Of a stretch of DNA of 64,000 nt, positions 37,986 to 51,305 are shown in pieces. Location: assembly GCA_003254925.1 (NCBI GenBank), contig QANZ01029362.1, positions 121,635 to 185,634 of the forward strand, given 5' to 3'. The DNA comes from Chamaecrista fasciculata (Eukaryota; Streptophyta; Magnoliopsida; Fabales; Fabaceae). A model generated the notes under the pieces. It made no database searches. It worked only from the letters and a program-made list of their open reading frames with translations, and had not been told where the DNA came from. Position 1 is the stretch's first letter, and every line of letters starts with the position of its first letter. The position numbers were made by a program, and so were the translations under genes.

Positions 37986-40900
37986 ATGCTGCCGAGGGCG
38001 TTGCTTGCTAGGTTCACTCGCAATTCTCGTAGCGTTTTTCAATTCAATCAACAGGTTCGTTCTCCTTTCACTCTTCCTTCCCAGTTCTCTTCTCTTCTCA
38101 TCTCATCGTCTTACTTACCTTTGGCTTCTTGTTATTGTTGTTGTTGGTCTTGGTGTTTGCAGAGAGAAATTCATAGTAGGAACAAGAAGGCTATGGAGTT
38201 TATAGCTAAAGGCTGGAGTGCTTTGAAAGAGGTCGATAGAGTCATCGATTATTGCGAGCGTAATGATCACCGTCTCATTCCTCTTCTTAGGGTACTCTAC
38301 GCCTACTCATACTTCATTACGCACTGTTTTCTTTTTTTTTTTTTAGCTGAATTTGTTTGAGAAACCGAGTATTTTATTGTTTGGCTTTTAATAGGATTAA
38401 AATAGTAAAAGGAAATTGACTAGCGGGATTCGAGTGAGCTTGTCTCAAGATGTTGTGCTTTTGTGATTGGTTTTCTGCCTTCCCTGTTCTGTCGATGGTA
38501 TGATCAGGAGCGCACTGAATTGAACTACTTGCTATTGGTTATATGATAAGCTTTTTGATATATGTATAATCTATAATCCAATCTTGCTTCGTGTAATGGA
38601 GCTTTTAATGGACATCAAGTCATTAATTTATAGAAATGTTCTTCACCATGAGCTAGCCTGCATTGTTTTAGGTGAAAGGTAATAATAGAATGACAAAGAT
38701 GCAAACAATTTTTTCAATGTTATAGGAAAATCATGGTAGTTGGCATTCAGTATTTCTCTGGAATGATTTTACATGCTTTTATATCTGACAGTCATTGGCA
38801 AATTTCTTTGTATTTCTCAATCATCATTGGATTCCTGGCGCCTTAAACGCACGTCAAATGAACTTAGCATTTAACAACTTTCATTAGAACAAAGTTTATG
38901 TGCTGTTATTTTTGTTGTTTTATGAAAAATGCCAGACTGAAAATAATTAAACTTATCCAAAATATATGTCTTTTATGTTTTCAAGAGCAAGGAAATAGTG
39001 CCATAAATGGAGATCAGTGACTGCTATGATGATGTCCTGTATTGACTCCTATTGCTGTAACCTGCACAAATTTTTGGTTCATCTATACTTATTTTGGGTT
39101 GGTATTAGACAGCAAAAGAAAATTTTGAGATGGCCTTGGAGGCTGATAATTCCAATACACATGCAAGGTATTGGTTGGCCAAATTGCATCTGAGATACCA
39201 TGTCCCGGGAGCAAATAAAACTATGTAAGTAGATTCTTTCTGCTCTACCTTACATTCTTTTTCCTTGATGATGTAGACATCGTCCTTTGAGTAAATAGGT
39301 TACTAGCGTGCCAGATTCCATATACATCTAACTGATGTTTGCCAAGCTTATTAGAAACTCACAATGACTGGCCAATTGTGGTTAAAACTAAGATATGGTG
39401 ACCAACAGAATGAGGAGGATTGAACTTTTCTATGCTTACACACTCAATAGCAACCATTGTTGACTTAAACTGCAATGGAAATTTATTGGTTATTCTGTTC
39501 TTTGTTATTTCTGATTCAGTTTACATGGATTTTATGCCTATCCAGTGTGTGATCTCTGAGTTTTTGAGCTTGATCTTTTTTCCTTTCCAACTTGTGTAGC
39601 ATTTTACTTACATTCTGAATTCTTGTCTACATGTTTTTGAATGTTTCGGCCTTTCTCATTGAAATAGAGGAGCAGCCTTATTGGTAGAAGCTGCAGACAT
39701 GGGTGATCCAGAAGCACAGTATGATTTGGGCTGTCGCTTAAGAGTTGAGGTGAGGATCAACTCTGTGTGTTGTGACTGACATTTGTTAAGTAGGTGCCGA
39801 GTGTTGAGTCTTTGACTGTGATTGTTCATCCATCCCTGGGAGTCTTGAATGATTTAATGATTATCCATTACAATCTCCAGATTTATTTTAGCTTCCCTTG
39901 TAAACCATCATAATTCCTAATTGCCTTGCCTGATTTTCCTTTGTGCATTTCTAATTATACTTCTTTGACGTTACTTGAATGGTTGTTTCCCTTGGGCATT
40001 TCTTTTTCTCTCTATTACATTATTATTTTTTCTCCAACTGACTCACCTGGATTCATGTTGGGAAGAACGGAGAATCTGTGATGGTGGATTAATAAATGGG
40101 ATTTAATAAGGAGCTGTTTGTGGTGATATTCAATTTAGTATGACCACCAACTCATCACACTGTCTAGGGATAACGTCCTTTTTGGACTGAATAGCCACCC
40201 AATATGGTTATTTGGTATTTACAGTAAATATTACTACAATCGAACCCCCTTTAGAACACTACAATGATAGGTATTTGTCTCTCTCTTTTTCTCCCTTCTT
40301 GAACAGAATGATCATGTCCAAGCAGATCAGCTAGCTTTTCATTATTTGGAGAATGCTGTGGACCAGGTATATTACTCTGGAGGATGTCTGTTCATCATTA
40401 TATATCCCAATGTCTGTCACAATCTTACTGGAGCTTACTCTGTTCTAGTTGCATCCAGGTGCCCTTTATCTTCTGGGGGCTGTATATTTGACGGGTGATT
40501 GTGTCAAGAAAGATGTTGCATCAGCACTGTGGTGTTTCCATAGGGCATCAGAGAAGGTAGTAGGAGATGTATTGAGAAAAAGCTGTTTACTTTTTTAGAA
40601 AAACACGCGTACTAATCATTTTCAGCATTTCTCTCTTTATGTTGATTGACAATTTTTCCTTTTAATGTCAAGTTAGTTAACCCTTGAGTCCCATTTTCTT
40701 GGACATTTTGTTATGGTATAAGTACTCTGCACTACGTCTGTAAGAGCATAACACAATACACTTGGTTTTGCCATTCAATGAGTTGTTCATATCATACAGA
40801 AAAGACATGTCATCTTTAAATTACTTTTTCTCTATTTTTTATCTGTTCTTTGAAACTGTCATCATTAGAACCATTAGATTTTTTTTTCCAAGTTTTTGGC

Positions 40901-42105
40901 TAAAGATTAAAGATTATGCCATTTGTTTCTTAATATTACTCTTTGTATACGTGTGTAGGGTCATGCCGGTGCAGCTATAGCATATGGATCTCTTCTCCTT
41001 AAAGGTTAGTTTCTCAGCTGCAATTTTCTCTATTTAGTTATATGTGTGGTGTATTCCCCAACTCCCTTTCTTTTTTTCTTCCTTGATCATGGGTATTATG
41101 ATATATGATATATATCATAATTCCTGAGGACATAGCATAAAAATTTCAATGTTTAGGCTATATTTGGAAGTTTTAAAGAGATGAAGATGTAAAGAAATGG
41201 AGCTACCTTCTTTTTGTATGGATGGCTGTGAGGGAAAATTAAAAATGGGAAAACCTTTTTAGTCTGGAATTCCATTATAACCCTTATAAACAATTAGGAG
41301 GTAAAAAAAAGGAAATTATAATTAGTCTTTAAAACAAAAGTCACCTGACTTTTTAGTTATTCCCCCTCTTCACCCCCATCCCTACGTCCTTGAATTTTAA
41401 GACTTCTAGACAAGGTAAATTATTACTTTTCCATGCATTCCCCATCCATCCGTTTGATTGCTTCCCATCCACACGCTGTAAAGATAAATCAGACCACAAA
41501 ACCTGGCCCGCACTCTGCTGCATTTGTGGGTGTTCTCAGGTGCTTCCCTTTAGTAGTGTTCTTCTTTCTCAAGTAAGAGGTTTATTAAAAGCTTCTGATA
41601 GGTGGTAAAAAAAGGACGCAATCATGGCATGATTATGAATAGATGATGATTTGCCCTCCAGTGTTCTGTATGTCACCTGAAGAACCTTTAAGAGAAGAAC
41701 ATTAGTTGTCCTAATTATAGTACTGAGAAAAGTGATGTCAAATAAATTGGACATGTAACTAAGGCTAGCATATCAATTAAGTTGGCCGTGAACAGCTTTC
41801 TTTTTCTTGCTTGGACGTCATCTGGCTTGCAATCCATTGTTGACTCATCTAATGATCTAATGAAAGTAAAGTGTCGTGCCTCAGGTGTTGAGGTCCCCGA
41901 ATCATTGATAAAATTCAATCGGGATAGAGGTACAGCTGCAAGAAGAGTGGGCAAGAGTTCACATGCAATAAATCCAGTAGAGATGGCGAGAGAAAAATTC
42001 CAAATAGCTGCCAAAGCAGGATGTGATCTTGGATTCAGATGGCTTGAAAGGCTAGAGGAGGAAGAGAAGCGGCTACTTGCTGAACAACAATCCCCCACCG
42101 AATAA
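37986..42105 (+). CDS. Sel1-like repeat protein, probably mitochondrial
   Basis: Eight exons (37986-38054, 38163-38291, 39109-39224, 39668-39749, 40307-40366, 40449-40556, 40959-41004, 41885-42105) join in frame to 276 residues. The N-terminus [20 protein letters not shown] has arginines and no acidic residues, as in a mitochondrial presequence. Sel1/TPR-type helical repeats follow: [19 protein letters not shown] (about 108-126), [39 protein letters not shown] (about 180-198), and a degenerate [20 protein letters not shown] near the C-terminus. Such repeats are protein-binding scaffolds, and no enzyme domain is visible. I cannot name the specific orthologue. A (CT)n run begins 18 bp after the stop. 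A fold-back element occupies the promoter. Confidence 0.88.
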
Positions 42106-42753
42106 GGCTAACCTGTCAATCCTCTCTCTCTCTCTCTCTCTCTCGCTTGTTTTGGTGGCCAATACCCTGTTAAGTCTCTGATACAGTAGATATACTTGGT
42201 TCTGCGATGTCTTTTTATTTTTTGGTTTCCCATACGTATTTTTATTAGAGGAAATTCTATTCAAGATATTGTTAGACACTAAACGTGAGTATTTCTCCCG
42301 TCGAGGATTCAAGGTTCTGGGATGTCTTTTGGCACTGAAGCATATTGTCCATTGATAATGAGCATATTTCCTTTATATGCATGTACTGGAGCTGCTGGCC
42401 AATTGCTGATCATGAAGTCCATATTAGACTATAAATGATAATATTATATTTTCGATGTTTCTTTCTTCAACAATGCTTATGCAGCTTGATATTTGTAACT
42501 AAATAGTTTGTACTTTGTAATGCAATATGGCTTGATATCAGGCTTATTCAATTAAAATTTATAAATATCTATCAAGCTTAACTATTGTTTATCATTCTTA
42601 ACTATTATTTTAAAATATTTACATTTAACTATTTAAGTAAATATTTTTTCTTTTAAATATTAAAATATATTTCAACTAGGTCTACGACCTTAGGGTTAGA
42701 TTTTATTTTACTTTTTCAAATTAAAAAAAATTACAAAGGATACATAATTATAT

Positions 42754-43274
42754 ATATATATATATTTTGCCAGTAAAAGAACTTCATTCCACCAGAAAAA
42801 AGATTACACACACCAATTGACAAAGCTGCAAAAAACAGAAAGCAAAAGGCAACAGCCCCAGCTGCAAAAAGAAAACATACAGACCAAACAAAGAACTACA
42901 AATCAGAAAAAAAAAAAAAAAACCATTAACCAATACCCTCCTTATCCTTCCCCAAATCACCACAACAATCCAAGCACAAAATTGAGGCTAAAGGCGATGG
43001 AAGTGAACCCACCCAACCCGAAGGGCACATACGCCGAGCTGCCTCCTTGGCCAAGCAAACACTATATCAGGATGTACATCAGCAAACTTTACAATATCAG
43101 CAACAATATTACTACACTTCCAATCACTGCCCATCATCCTATTATTCACAGCCTCAACTAACCTCAGGCAGTCCGATTCAAAGACAATAAATTCCCAACC
43201 AGCAGCTTCAACAAAAAGACATGCAGCTCTCAATGCAAAAGCTTCAGCAGCAAAAGAAGAAATCAATTGGTGGG
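42754..43274 (-). mobile_element. 5'-truncated LINE fragment (RNase H end)
   Basis: The frame from 43266 down to 42988 reads FAAEAFALRAACLFVEAAGW, FESDC, and FAWPRRQLG, the C-terminal half of a plant LINE RNase H domain. The last part is frameshifted. The 3' end, ACTGGCAAAA plus an AT run, points left. The 13-bp direct repeat TACATAATTATAT at 42741-42753 and 43275-43287 marks the target duplication. The total is 521 bp. Confidence 0.8.
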
Positions 43275-43404
43275 TACATAATTATATTATTTGCACAAAG
43301 ATAATGACATGTATAGAATTGACAATGTAACTAACCATCTCAGGGACATAATCAATTGCTCAATATTGCGTTGGTTATCATGAAAGAGTATCATAATTGC
43401 ATTC

Positions 43405-43446
43405 ACAAAACAAACCTTTTTTTTTTTCGGTGAATACAAAACAAAC
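43405..43446 (-). mobile_element. Micro-insertion of LINE-tail type with 11-bp target duplication
   Basis: ACAAAACAAAC at 43405-43415 and 43436-43446 encloses a 20-base insert reading ATTCACCG plus poly(A) on the minus strand. The duplicated target is A-rich, so support is moderate. Confidence 0.5.
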
Positions 43447-43654
43447 TATTTAATGACAGAGACATGCCCAATCGGCAAACAAGAGACTTATTTATGATTT
43501 GGTTATTTTTGTAAATCAAACGAACAAAATCGACCTGAATTTAATAAAATAGGCTGTGGGTATATTTTTTCCACAGACAGATTTGCATGATGCCTAGTTA
43601 ATAAAATAGGCTGTGATTTCATTACTATTTTACATTTTTGAAAACCCATGATTG

Positions 43655-46600
43655 TTTTTTTGATGGAGACTAAGGTGTGTTCTGGGAGAATGGAGAGAAT
43701 GAGGAGAATACATTTTAGTTTTGAAAAGAGTTTTTATGTTGATCCTGTGGGTATAGGAGGTGGTTTGGCAGTTTGGTGGAGGGATGTTGTGAAGCTGGAT
43801 TTGTTGGATGTTTCTAAAACTATTATTCATGTTAGAGTAGATTCTGGTTGTCTGGATGGTGTGGGCTATATTTCTTTTGTTTATGGTCCTCCTAGTCATC
43901 AAGGGAGGGATGAGTTTTGGAGAAATCTTACTGAGTTGAAGCCTGGAGATGGGGAGGCTTGGTTGTGTGTAGGTGACTTCAATGACTTCTTGTTTCATTC
44001 TGAGAAGCAAGAAGGCAATGTCAGGTTACCTAATTCTTTTGTTAGATTTCAAGGATGGATGTTTGAGTGTGTGATATGATGGATATGGAATTCAAGGGGT
44101 GCAAGTTTACATGGTCAAATGGGCAGAGTGGTGACAATTTTATCAGGGAAAGAATTGACAGGGCTGTATGTAATGTAGTGTTCAGGGCAAAATTTCCTCT
44201 TGCTTTGATTGTGCATCATGAAATGATTTACAGTGACCACTGCCTCTTGATGGTTGATTTGTTTCATAAAGTCAGAGGTGGACCTACAAGGTTTCGTTTT
44301 GAGAGCTTCTGGATAACTCATCCTGAGTATTCAGAGGTTGTTAGTGAGGGATGGAGTGTTGAGGATGGCCTGGGTCTTTTGGATCTTGCTACTGATGTTA
44401 CTATCAGGTTAAGAAATTATGAGGATGTATTGAAGAAATGGGGTAAAGTGTAGTTTCCTAATAATAAGAAGGCCATTGAGGAACTGAAGGGTAGGTTGGT
44501 TTCTTTAAAACAAGGGGTTTGGTCAGATATGAAGGCTGCTAAAACAGATTTATTAGTCAGAGAAATTAAAGAGAAGTGGAGGCTTGAGGAGATGTATTGG
44601 GGGCAAAGGGCAAGGTTAAATTGGGTGAAGTATGGTGATAAGAATTCCAAGTTCTTTCATCCTGTCACTGTTCAGAGGCGCCAGAGAAATAAAATTGTTA
44701 AGATAAAATTGTTTCAGAAGTCATTGTTAATAATATGAAGGACATTCTTCCTGATATTGTATCTGAGCAACAGAGAGCATTTGTGCCTGGGAGAATGATA
44801 CAGGATAATATTTTTGTTGCCCATGAAGCTTATCACTATTTGAGAATAAAAGGGTGGGTAATAAGGTTGAGGTGGCAATAAAAATGGTTATGAAGAAGGC
44901 ATATGATCGTATTGAATGGGATTTTTTGGCTGCAGTTCTTTTAAGATTGGGTTTTTGTGAGAGATGGGTTGATTTGATAATGCACTGTGTATCTTCTGTG
45001 AACTACAATATGCTACTGGAGGGGAAGATAGTTGCTGATTTGGTCCCTCAGAGAGGATTGAGGCAAGGTGATCCATTGTCACCTTATCTTTTTATTTTGG
45101 TGGCTGATGTGTTATCAAGATTGGTGAGTAGGGCTTGTGGTCAGGGTTAGTTGAAAGGTACCAAGATGGCTAGAGGTTGTCCTGAGCTTTCACATTGCTT
45201 CTTTGCAGATGATGCTCTATTCTTCATGAGAGCTTCTGTGGAGAATTGTACTGAAATGAGAAGAATCCTTGATGTATACTGTAAGGCCTCAGGTCAAGAT
45301 GTCAATCTTGAAAAGTCTGGGTTGTTTTTTTTTCCTCTAATGCAAGTCAAGAGATCAAGGATGATGTGTGTCAGTGCTTGGGGATTGATGATCAGTTGAT
45401 TCCTGGTATGTACTTGGGACTTCCTGCTGTTTGGGAGAGGTCTAAGGTCTCTGCTCTCAGGTTGGTGGTTGATAAAGTGAAGAGAAAGATGTGTGGCTGG
45501 AAGCAAAAGTTTCTTTCTCAAGCTGGGAGAGAAACCTTGATAAAAGCTGTGTGTAATGCTGTTCCCTCTTATGCTATGAATTGTTTTAAATTTCCTAAAA
45601 GAACTTGTATGGAGCTTGATAGTCTTATTTATGGTTTTTTTTGGGGAAAGTAGGCTAATGAGGGTAAAATTCATTGGTTAGCTTGGCATAAGCTAACAAA
45701 GTCAAAAAGAAGTGGAGGGTTAGGTTTCAGAGATTTTTCTAATTTTAATGATGCCTTGTTAGCTAAGCAGGTGTGGAGATTGATGAATAACCCTGATGAT
45801 ATGTGGGCAAAGCAGCTGAAGGGTTTATATTTTCCTAATGGTTGCATTCTAGATGCTAAGAAGGGTGCACGTGCTTCTTGGGGGTGGTCCAGTTTGCTCG
45901 TTGGGAGAGATCTTTTGGCAAAAAATCTAATATGGAGGGTTGGTGATGGCTCTTGTATCAAAATTTGGGGTGATAAATGGATCCCTGGTATTGTAAATGG
46001 TTGTTTGGGTGTGGCTCAGCCTGGTTTGAGTTGTAATTTGCAAATGGTGAATGAACTTATTGTTGATGGTTGTTAAAATTTGCAGGATCTGAGTCAGTGG
46101 ATTACTGAGGATGAGTGTAGAGCTATCTTGAGTATCCCTTTGGCCCATAACTTTGTAGCTGACAAGATGGTTTGGGCATGTACTAAGAATGAGATTTATA
46201 CTATAAAGAATGGTTTTTTTTTTTTGCAAAGTCTAGTGAGGATAGAGGCAGATCTGATGTGGCAAGCTCCTCTTTTTCTTGTTCTGAGAACTTTTGGAAG
46301 GTGGTGTGGGGGAGATGCCTGCCTCCTAAAATACAACATTTCTTATGGAGAGCTTGTTCTGGGGCTCTGGCTACTAAGTTGAACTTGTGTAAAAGAAGAT
46401 GTGGTCAGGATCCTTTATGTCCTATCTGTTTGTGTGAAGAGGAGTCAGTTGAGCATTTGTTTTTTGGCTGTCAATGGGCTCAAAGAATCTGATTTGGCAG
46501 CAATATAAATATCAGAATTAATCTTGGGAATGTGTCAAGCTTTGAGAAATGGTGTGAAGACTGGTTTGTGAATAATAATGAGGTTAGTGATGTTGTCAGG

Positions 46601-47417
46601 TGTTATATTGGCTTTACTTGTTGGCATATCTGGAAGCATAGATGCAGTGTTGTGTTTGAGCAGATTCCTTTGGATCTTGTTGGGGTTTGTGGGAAAATCA
46701 ATCATACTGCAACTGAATTCTTACTGGCAAGTGATATCTGTGTTGATACTGATACTGCTGTCAGGGTTGCTAGTGATGTATGTGGGAATTGGTCTGCTCC
46801 TCCTGCTGGTTGTGTGAAGATTAATATTGATGGGGCTTTTAAGGAAGCTTCGGGTAAAGGTGGTCTGGGTGTGATTGTTAGAAATGCTGATGGCATGGTG
46901 TTAGATGGTTTCTGTGGTCCTTGTAGAGCTTCTTTTGCTTTGATGGTTGAGGCATTGGCTATGAGGAAGGCTCTTAGAATGGTGGAAAGGTCAGGTTTTG
47001 ATAATGTTCTGTTGGAGAGTGATTGTAGGGAGTTATTGTTGGCTGTTGATGATGGTAGGTGTGATATTGATTGGAGATGTTCAGTGATTGTTAATGATAT
47101 TATGTGTATGTTGAGATCTTTTGCAAGGGTTTCTTTCTCTCTTGTGAAGAGAGGTGTCAATTTGGCTACCGACTGGTTGGCCAAGAAAGGTGCTGAGGAT
47201 ATGTGCTCATTGGGTTGGGTGGCATCACCCCCATTTCCTCTTACTGTTATTCGTTTGAAGGATGCTGGTTCGGTGGAGGAGGCTACTGGGATAGGATAGC
47301 TTTTCTAGTTTTTTTTCTTTTGGTTGTATTCATCTGTCTGGTTTGGTTTGTTTTTTTTTCCTTTGGTGTTTGTAAACTGGTTTTGGTTTAATGAAATTCA
47401 TTTTGCTCAAAAAAAAA
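43655..47417 (+). mobile_element. Decayed L1-like LINE with endonuclease, RT, zinc-binding and RNase H regions
   Basis: This is the longest transposon here. It starts inside the endonuclease domain (METKVCSGRMERMRR, GGGLAVWWRD, FVYGPP, CVGDFNDFL; then FTWSNGQSGDNFIRERIDRA and SDHCLLMVDL). RT follows (AFVPGRMIQDNIFVAHEA, AYDRIEWDFL, RQGDPLSPYLFIL, catalytic FADD at about 45206), then the zf-RVT region (PPKIQHFLWRACSG, DPLCPICLCEEESVEH) and an intact RNase H frame (46532-47299: NIDGAF, VEALAMRKAL, LESDC, ATDWLAKK). Stops interrupt it at about 44451, 45148, 45651, 46074 and 46490. Frames shift near 44080, 44850 and 46240. About 150 residues of RT fingers are missing near 44710-44740. A poly(A) tail ends it, and the 14-bp repeat AAAACCCATGATTG (43641-43654 and 47418-47431) is the target duplication. 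Confidence 0.93.
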
Positions 47418-47467
47418 AAAACCCATGATTGAAAGCCCTATATATATATATATATATATATATAAGA

Positions 47468-48113
47468 AAAAACTGCATATTATTCCCCCTAAACTTTGTA
47501 TGGTTTTGTCCCCTAAAGTTTCACATGCACCATTTTACTTCTTTAAAAAAAATTGCTGGTGAAGTTTAACGGAGTGGTTAAGTAATCTTGGACTTGATTG
47601 ATTCCTTTATCTTAAAATAATTTTATATTTTTAAAATAAAAAAAATGAAAAACATGTTTGATGATATTAATTTTTTTATTGCTTTTAAATTTTAAAACTC
47701 TAAATATTATTTTTAAACTTTTAAAAATAGAGAATTACTTAGATGTATTCTGAATTCTAAATAAAAAATAAAAAAAAATATTTTTAAAGATGAGAAAATG
47801 CACTTTGTTAAACTTCATTGATAAAAAGGAGTAAAATGTTGCAAGTGAAACTTCATGGGATCAGCGGGTTTGATCCTAGTAGTAAATAATTTAATATGAT
47901 TTAAATAAGATAATAAATTTGAAAGTTTAATAATATAACTATTTCTATTGAAATTGAGAGATTTTTTCACTGTAATTAGATTAGATATGTGACATGGTTC
48001 AACTTTAAATTAATTGGAGCGAAATCCCAAAATTTGGGCGGGCAACCAACAAAAAACTTTAGGGAGCAAAATGAAATAAGGTCATAGTTTAGGGGGCTAA
48101 TAAGTAATTTCCC
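47468..48113. repeat. Inverted-repeat element upstream of the Alba gene
   Basis: The left end (ATTATTCCCCCTAAACTT, then GTCCCCTAAAGTTT) is mirrored by the right end (AAACTTTAGGGAGCAAAA, then TAGTTTAGGGGGCTAATA). The interior is AT-rich and non-coding. It ends about 170 bp before the Alba start codon. Confidence 0.6.
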
Positions 48114-48247
48114 CTACATATAATAGCATAGATATGAGTAATCAAGAAACCACTGGGAATCCATTTCTCTCTTCTGTTATACGCCGAAATTGTTCTTGAA
48201 TCAAACGGAGAAGAGAGATTTTGCGACGGAAAGATAACTGATTAACG

Positions 48248-48261
48248 TTAGGGTTAGGGTT
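48248..48261 (+). promoter_or_regulatory. Double telo-box in the Alba gene leader
   Basis: TTAGGGTTAGGGTT lies 22 bp before the start codon at 48284. Telo-box (AAACCCTAA) motifs are known near the transcription start of plant ribosome-biogenesis and translation genes. Two units are too few to be an interstitial telomere. Confidence 0.55.
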
Positions 48262-48283
48262 CTTCGCAATTGTTTAGTCTCAA

Positions 48284-49679
48284 ATGGAAGAAATTACCGA
48301 AGGAGTGAACACCATGAACTTGGGTGGAGATTCTCAAAAGAAGAATCGGATTCAAGTGTCTAATACCAAGAAGCCTTTATTCTTCTACGTAAATCTTGCC
48401 AAGGTTTCACCATCACTCGTTCTTCCTCCTTCGATCTGCATACTGGCTGTAACTTTTTCATCCAATCGGTTGATAATTCTCTTGTTTATGCGTGTATGCA
48501 GAGATACATGCAACAGTACAATGAAGTCGAGCTCTCTGCCCTTGGAATGGGTAAGCATTTTTCAAAACCCTTTTGTTTTTCTTGTACTATTGCCTCTATA
48601 TATCTAGATAATGGATGAGGGCACATTTCCGTATTCTAGATAAAGATAATATGTTCTGCAAATAACGTATCTTTCCATTGTAGCTATTGAAACTTTCATG
48701 GTGGGATATGGCTGTTTTAAGAAATTCTGTGTATGTTGATTAGTGTTGGAGGAAGTTGTAAGGGAATTTGTTAACTTAGGTTCCCTGAGGGCTGAATGAT
48801 TGCCTTTCTTGTAATTCCTTTTTGCAATCGCTGACCTCGCAATTGTTCTTTATTATTCTTCAATTTGTTGTAAGCTGATTATTTATTTATTTTTAATGTT
48901 TGATTGTTTAAATTTGACAATTAGAATGAATTTGGATTGGTTAAAATCATCCGTGTATGTTTTGCTTTGTCATTGTTAGCAAGAATCTGGCTTGAGTTAT
49001 CTCTTTTCTTTGATAACGAGTTTCTCATTATTATTGCCGTACTTTTTTCTTGTTTATTAGCTATTGCCACTGTGGTGACTGTTGCCGAGATTCTGAAAAA
49101 TAATGGACTGGCTGTTGAGAAGAGTAAGAATATCAACACCCACTTATTGTTCAAATTTTAACAAGCTATGAAATCCTGTGGTCAAATAAGCTAGTTGTGA
49201 CTCCTTGTGCAGAGATCATGACTTCAACTGTTGACATCAAGGATGACTCTAGAGGAAGACCTGTCCAAAAAGCAAAGGTAAAGTATATGAAAATGTGTTA
49301 ATTCAACTTTATATCATTGCTGTGCAAATTGATCTATAAACGGAGATATTGCTTCAAAGTACCTCACCTGGTTTGGGTTTTTGTGCCTCGTATTAATGTT
49401 GGCATGTTCTTATCTGTTGCTTCTTGTTTGTCATCTTATTGGCTGAAAGTCATTGGGCTAAATTACCCTCCTCATTTCTGTATGTGCTTATTTTATACTC
49501 ATTCGCCTAGTGTTGTTGTTCCAAGTGGGATTTTACTATTTCATGAAGGTTGGTAGTAGATTGATGATGGTTTTCTTTTGCTTCAGATTGAGATACTTCT
49601 GGGAAAGACCGCAAACTTTGATGAGTTAATGGCAGCTGAGACGAAGGAAAGAGATAATGGAGATGAAGAGCAGAGTTAA
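48284..49679 (+). CDS. Alba-domain DNA/RNA-binding protein
   Basis: Alba proteins are small basic dimeric binders of RNA and DNA. Plant members associate with mRNA and R-loops. Five exons (48284-48403, 48502-48550, 49061-49123, 49213-49277, 49587-49679) join in frame to 129 residues, the usual length for the short plant Alba class (Arabidopsis At1g29250/At2g34160 type). Diagnostic blocks are MEEITEGVNTMNL, KKNRIQVSNTKKPLFFYVNL, ELSALGMAIATVVTVAEIL, KKIMTSTVDIKDDSRGRPVQ and KAKIEILLGK. The Alba fold covers about residues 20-110, with an acidic tail. The start is the only ATG matching the conserved N-terminus. Long frames on both strands at 48921-49161 come from exon 3 plus intron. Confidence 0.95.
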
Positions 49680-49797
49680 AGAGTTGTTGGTATTATCTGG
49701 TTTTGACTGTTTTAGATTCATGTTAATTGTCGTGATCTGGATGAATTTGGTAGCTTGGATAATTTGATTGAGGTTGTGAAACAAGTAAGAAAGTCAT

Positions 49798-49912
49798 TTT
49801 TTTTTGTTTTGCTAGATATGCTGATTTTGATGTTACTTGATAATGTGATAGTCAATTTTGTTTGTTTTGCTAGATATGTTAAATGTGATGTTACTTTAGA
49901 ATGTGTATAGTT
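49798..49912 (+). repeat. Imperfect tandem duplication in the Alba 3' flank
   Basis: Two adjacent units of about 58 bp share TTTTGCTAGATATG, GATGTTACTT and AATGTG in order. Confidence 0.6.
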
Positions 49913-51089
49913 AGAGGAACTTGTTTAGCCCATTCTATGGAGATTTGTGGTTGATGTGAATTTTGAGAAAAGCTGCATAGGGTTTATAATTTGATATGTA
50001 ACTTAATTCCCGAATTAACTTGGAGATTCTTAAACGCTTGTTTTTGGGGAAGTATCGAGTTTCAAACTGAGTAAAATCTAAAATGATCATAAAACAAACA
50101 CATGATTTAATAGTCAACCTTTTAAAGTGTCATATATGTTGTATTGGTAAATTATTTTTTTGTTCGGGTAGTTAAGGGATGATAGCTTAGTTTCCTCTAT
50201 CTTGCCTCATGGATAAATGATCAATTATTCTGCTTTTAACGTAACCCCTAGATTAGAAACCGGTAATTCATCAAACCTTGTTGCGTTTTCATTAAGTAAT
50301 TTAAGGGGGAAGGTAATTTTGGAATTAATTAGATTATTTTATTATAAAATTTTGGTTGTTTTAAAGACTAATTATTCTAAAAATTACTTTATCTAAGCAC
50401 AGCATAAGGGGTAAAAGACTAAAAAACTATTTAAAAAGAAAAAGACGAGTCTAGTTGGTTTTGTTATGCAAATTAAATGAACTAGCAGGTTTTGTTATTT
50501 ATATTACAATTTAGATTTTAGAGCATCATTTGTACAAGTGTCCACTTACAATGCCTTTGTCAAATCATTCCTCCAAAAGGTTTAAGCTTGCTTGAAATGC
50601 TTATCACTCATAATGTTTAGCAATCTAAATTTAAACTTTACATTGACACACACACACACACACAGAGAGTTCAATACTGATATAATATGAACACTGAAAC
50701 TTAATATAATTGCTACTTTATGTAACAATATGAATAGACCAAACGTATATCTTACCTCATTGCCCCAAACTATCTGTTGTTGCACTTATCTTCAAGCTCG
50801 AAAGTGTCTTCTAAGAATTCATTCCATTCAAATACAGGTTTAACATATATGGTTATTTTAATATTTTTACTTGAATTTTGTGCTCAAATGGTTTTAGATA
50901 TTGACTTTGTAGGTTGTAACAAGAACGAATCAAGGTGCGCAGTTGTACAAATCGATATTACTGCAAAGAGGCATCTTTCTTTTTACAAAATAAAGAGAAA
51001 GTTCTCATCAAAGCAACAATCTATCAATCATAATTTGAAAGAGAAAGCCTCCACCTCAAATTTTCAAATATTTACATACAACTCTTGTT

Positions 51090-51305
51090 TTTTTATAAGA
51101 GAAACATATAATTTGGTCTTTAAGTTTGTATTGAGTTAATGATTTAGTCTCTGAATAATAAAAAAATATGAATTTGTCTCAGCGACTGAAGAATTGACAG
51201 TAGTGTCTTATTTCAAGATCAATTTGTATTAATGTATTATTCAGAGACTAAATCATTAACTTAGTATAAATTAAAGGAGCAAAAATTAAGTTCTCTCTTC
51301 TTATA
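51090..51305. repeat. Palindromic MITE-like element
   Basis: The arms GAGTTAATGATTTAGTCTC and GAGACTAAATCATTAACTT are near-perfect inverted copies. Outer arms around TTATAAGAGAAAC and CTTCTTATAAC also pair. The total is about 215 bp and non-coding. Confidence 0.6.

Noticed and set aside
41389-41881. Short frames inside intron 7 of the Sel1-like gene
   Set aside because: They match no family, and the flanking splice sites join exons 7 and 8 in frame without them.
43630-47184. Minus-strand frames opposite the long LINE (for example 46702-47184)
   Set aside because: They are shadows of the plus-strand ORF2 with no recognisable domain, while the plus strand gives clear RT and RNase H motifs.
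48248-48261. Interstitial telomere sequence
   Set aside because: Only two TTAGGG-type units are present next to a start codon, and the plant telomere unit is TTTAGGG. It fits a telo-box promoter motif better.
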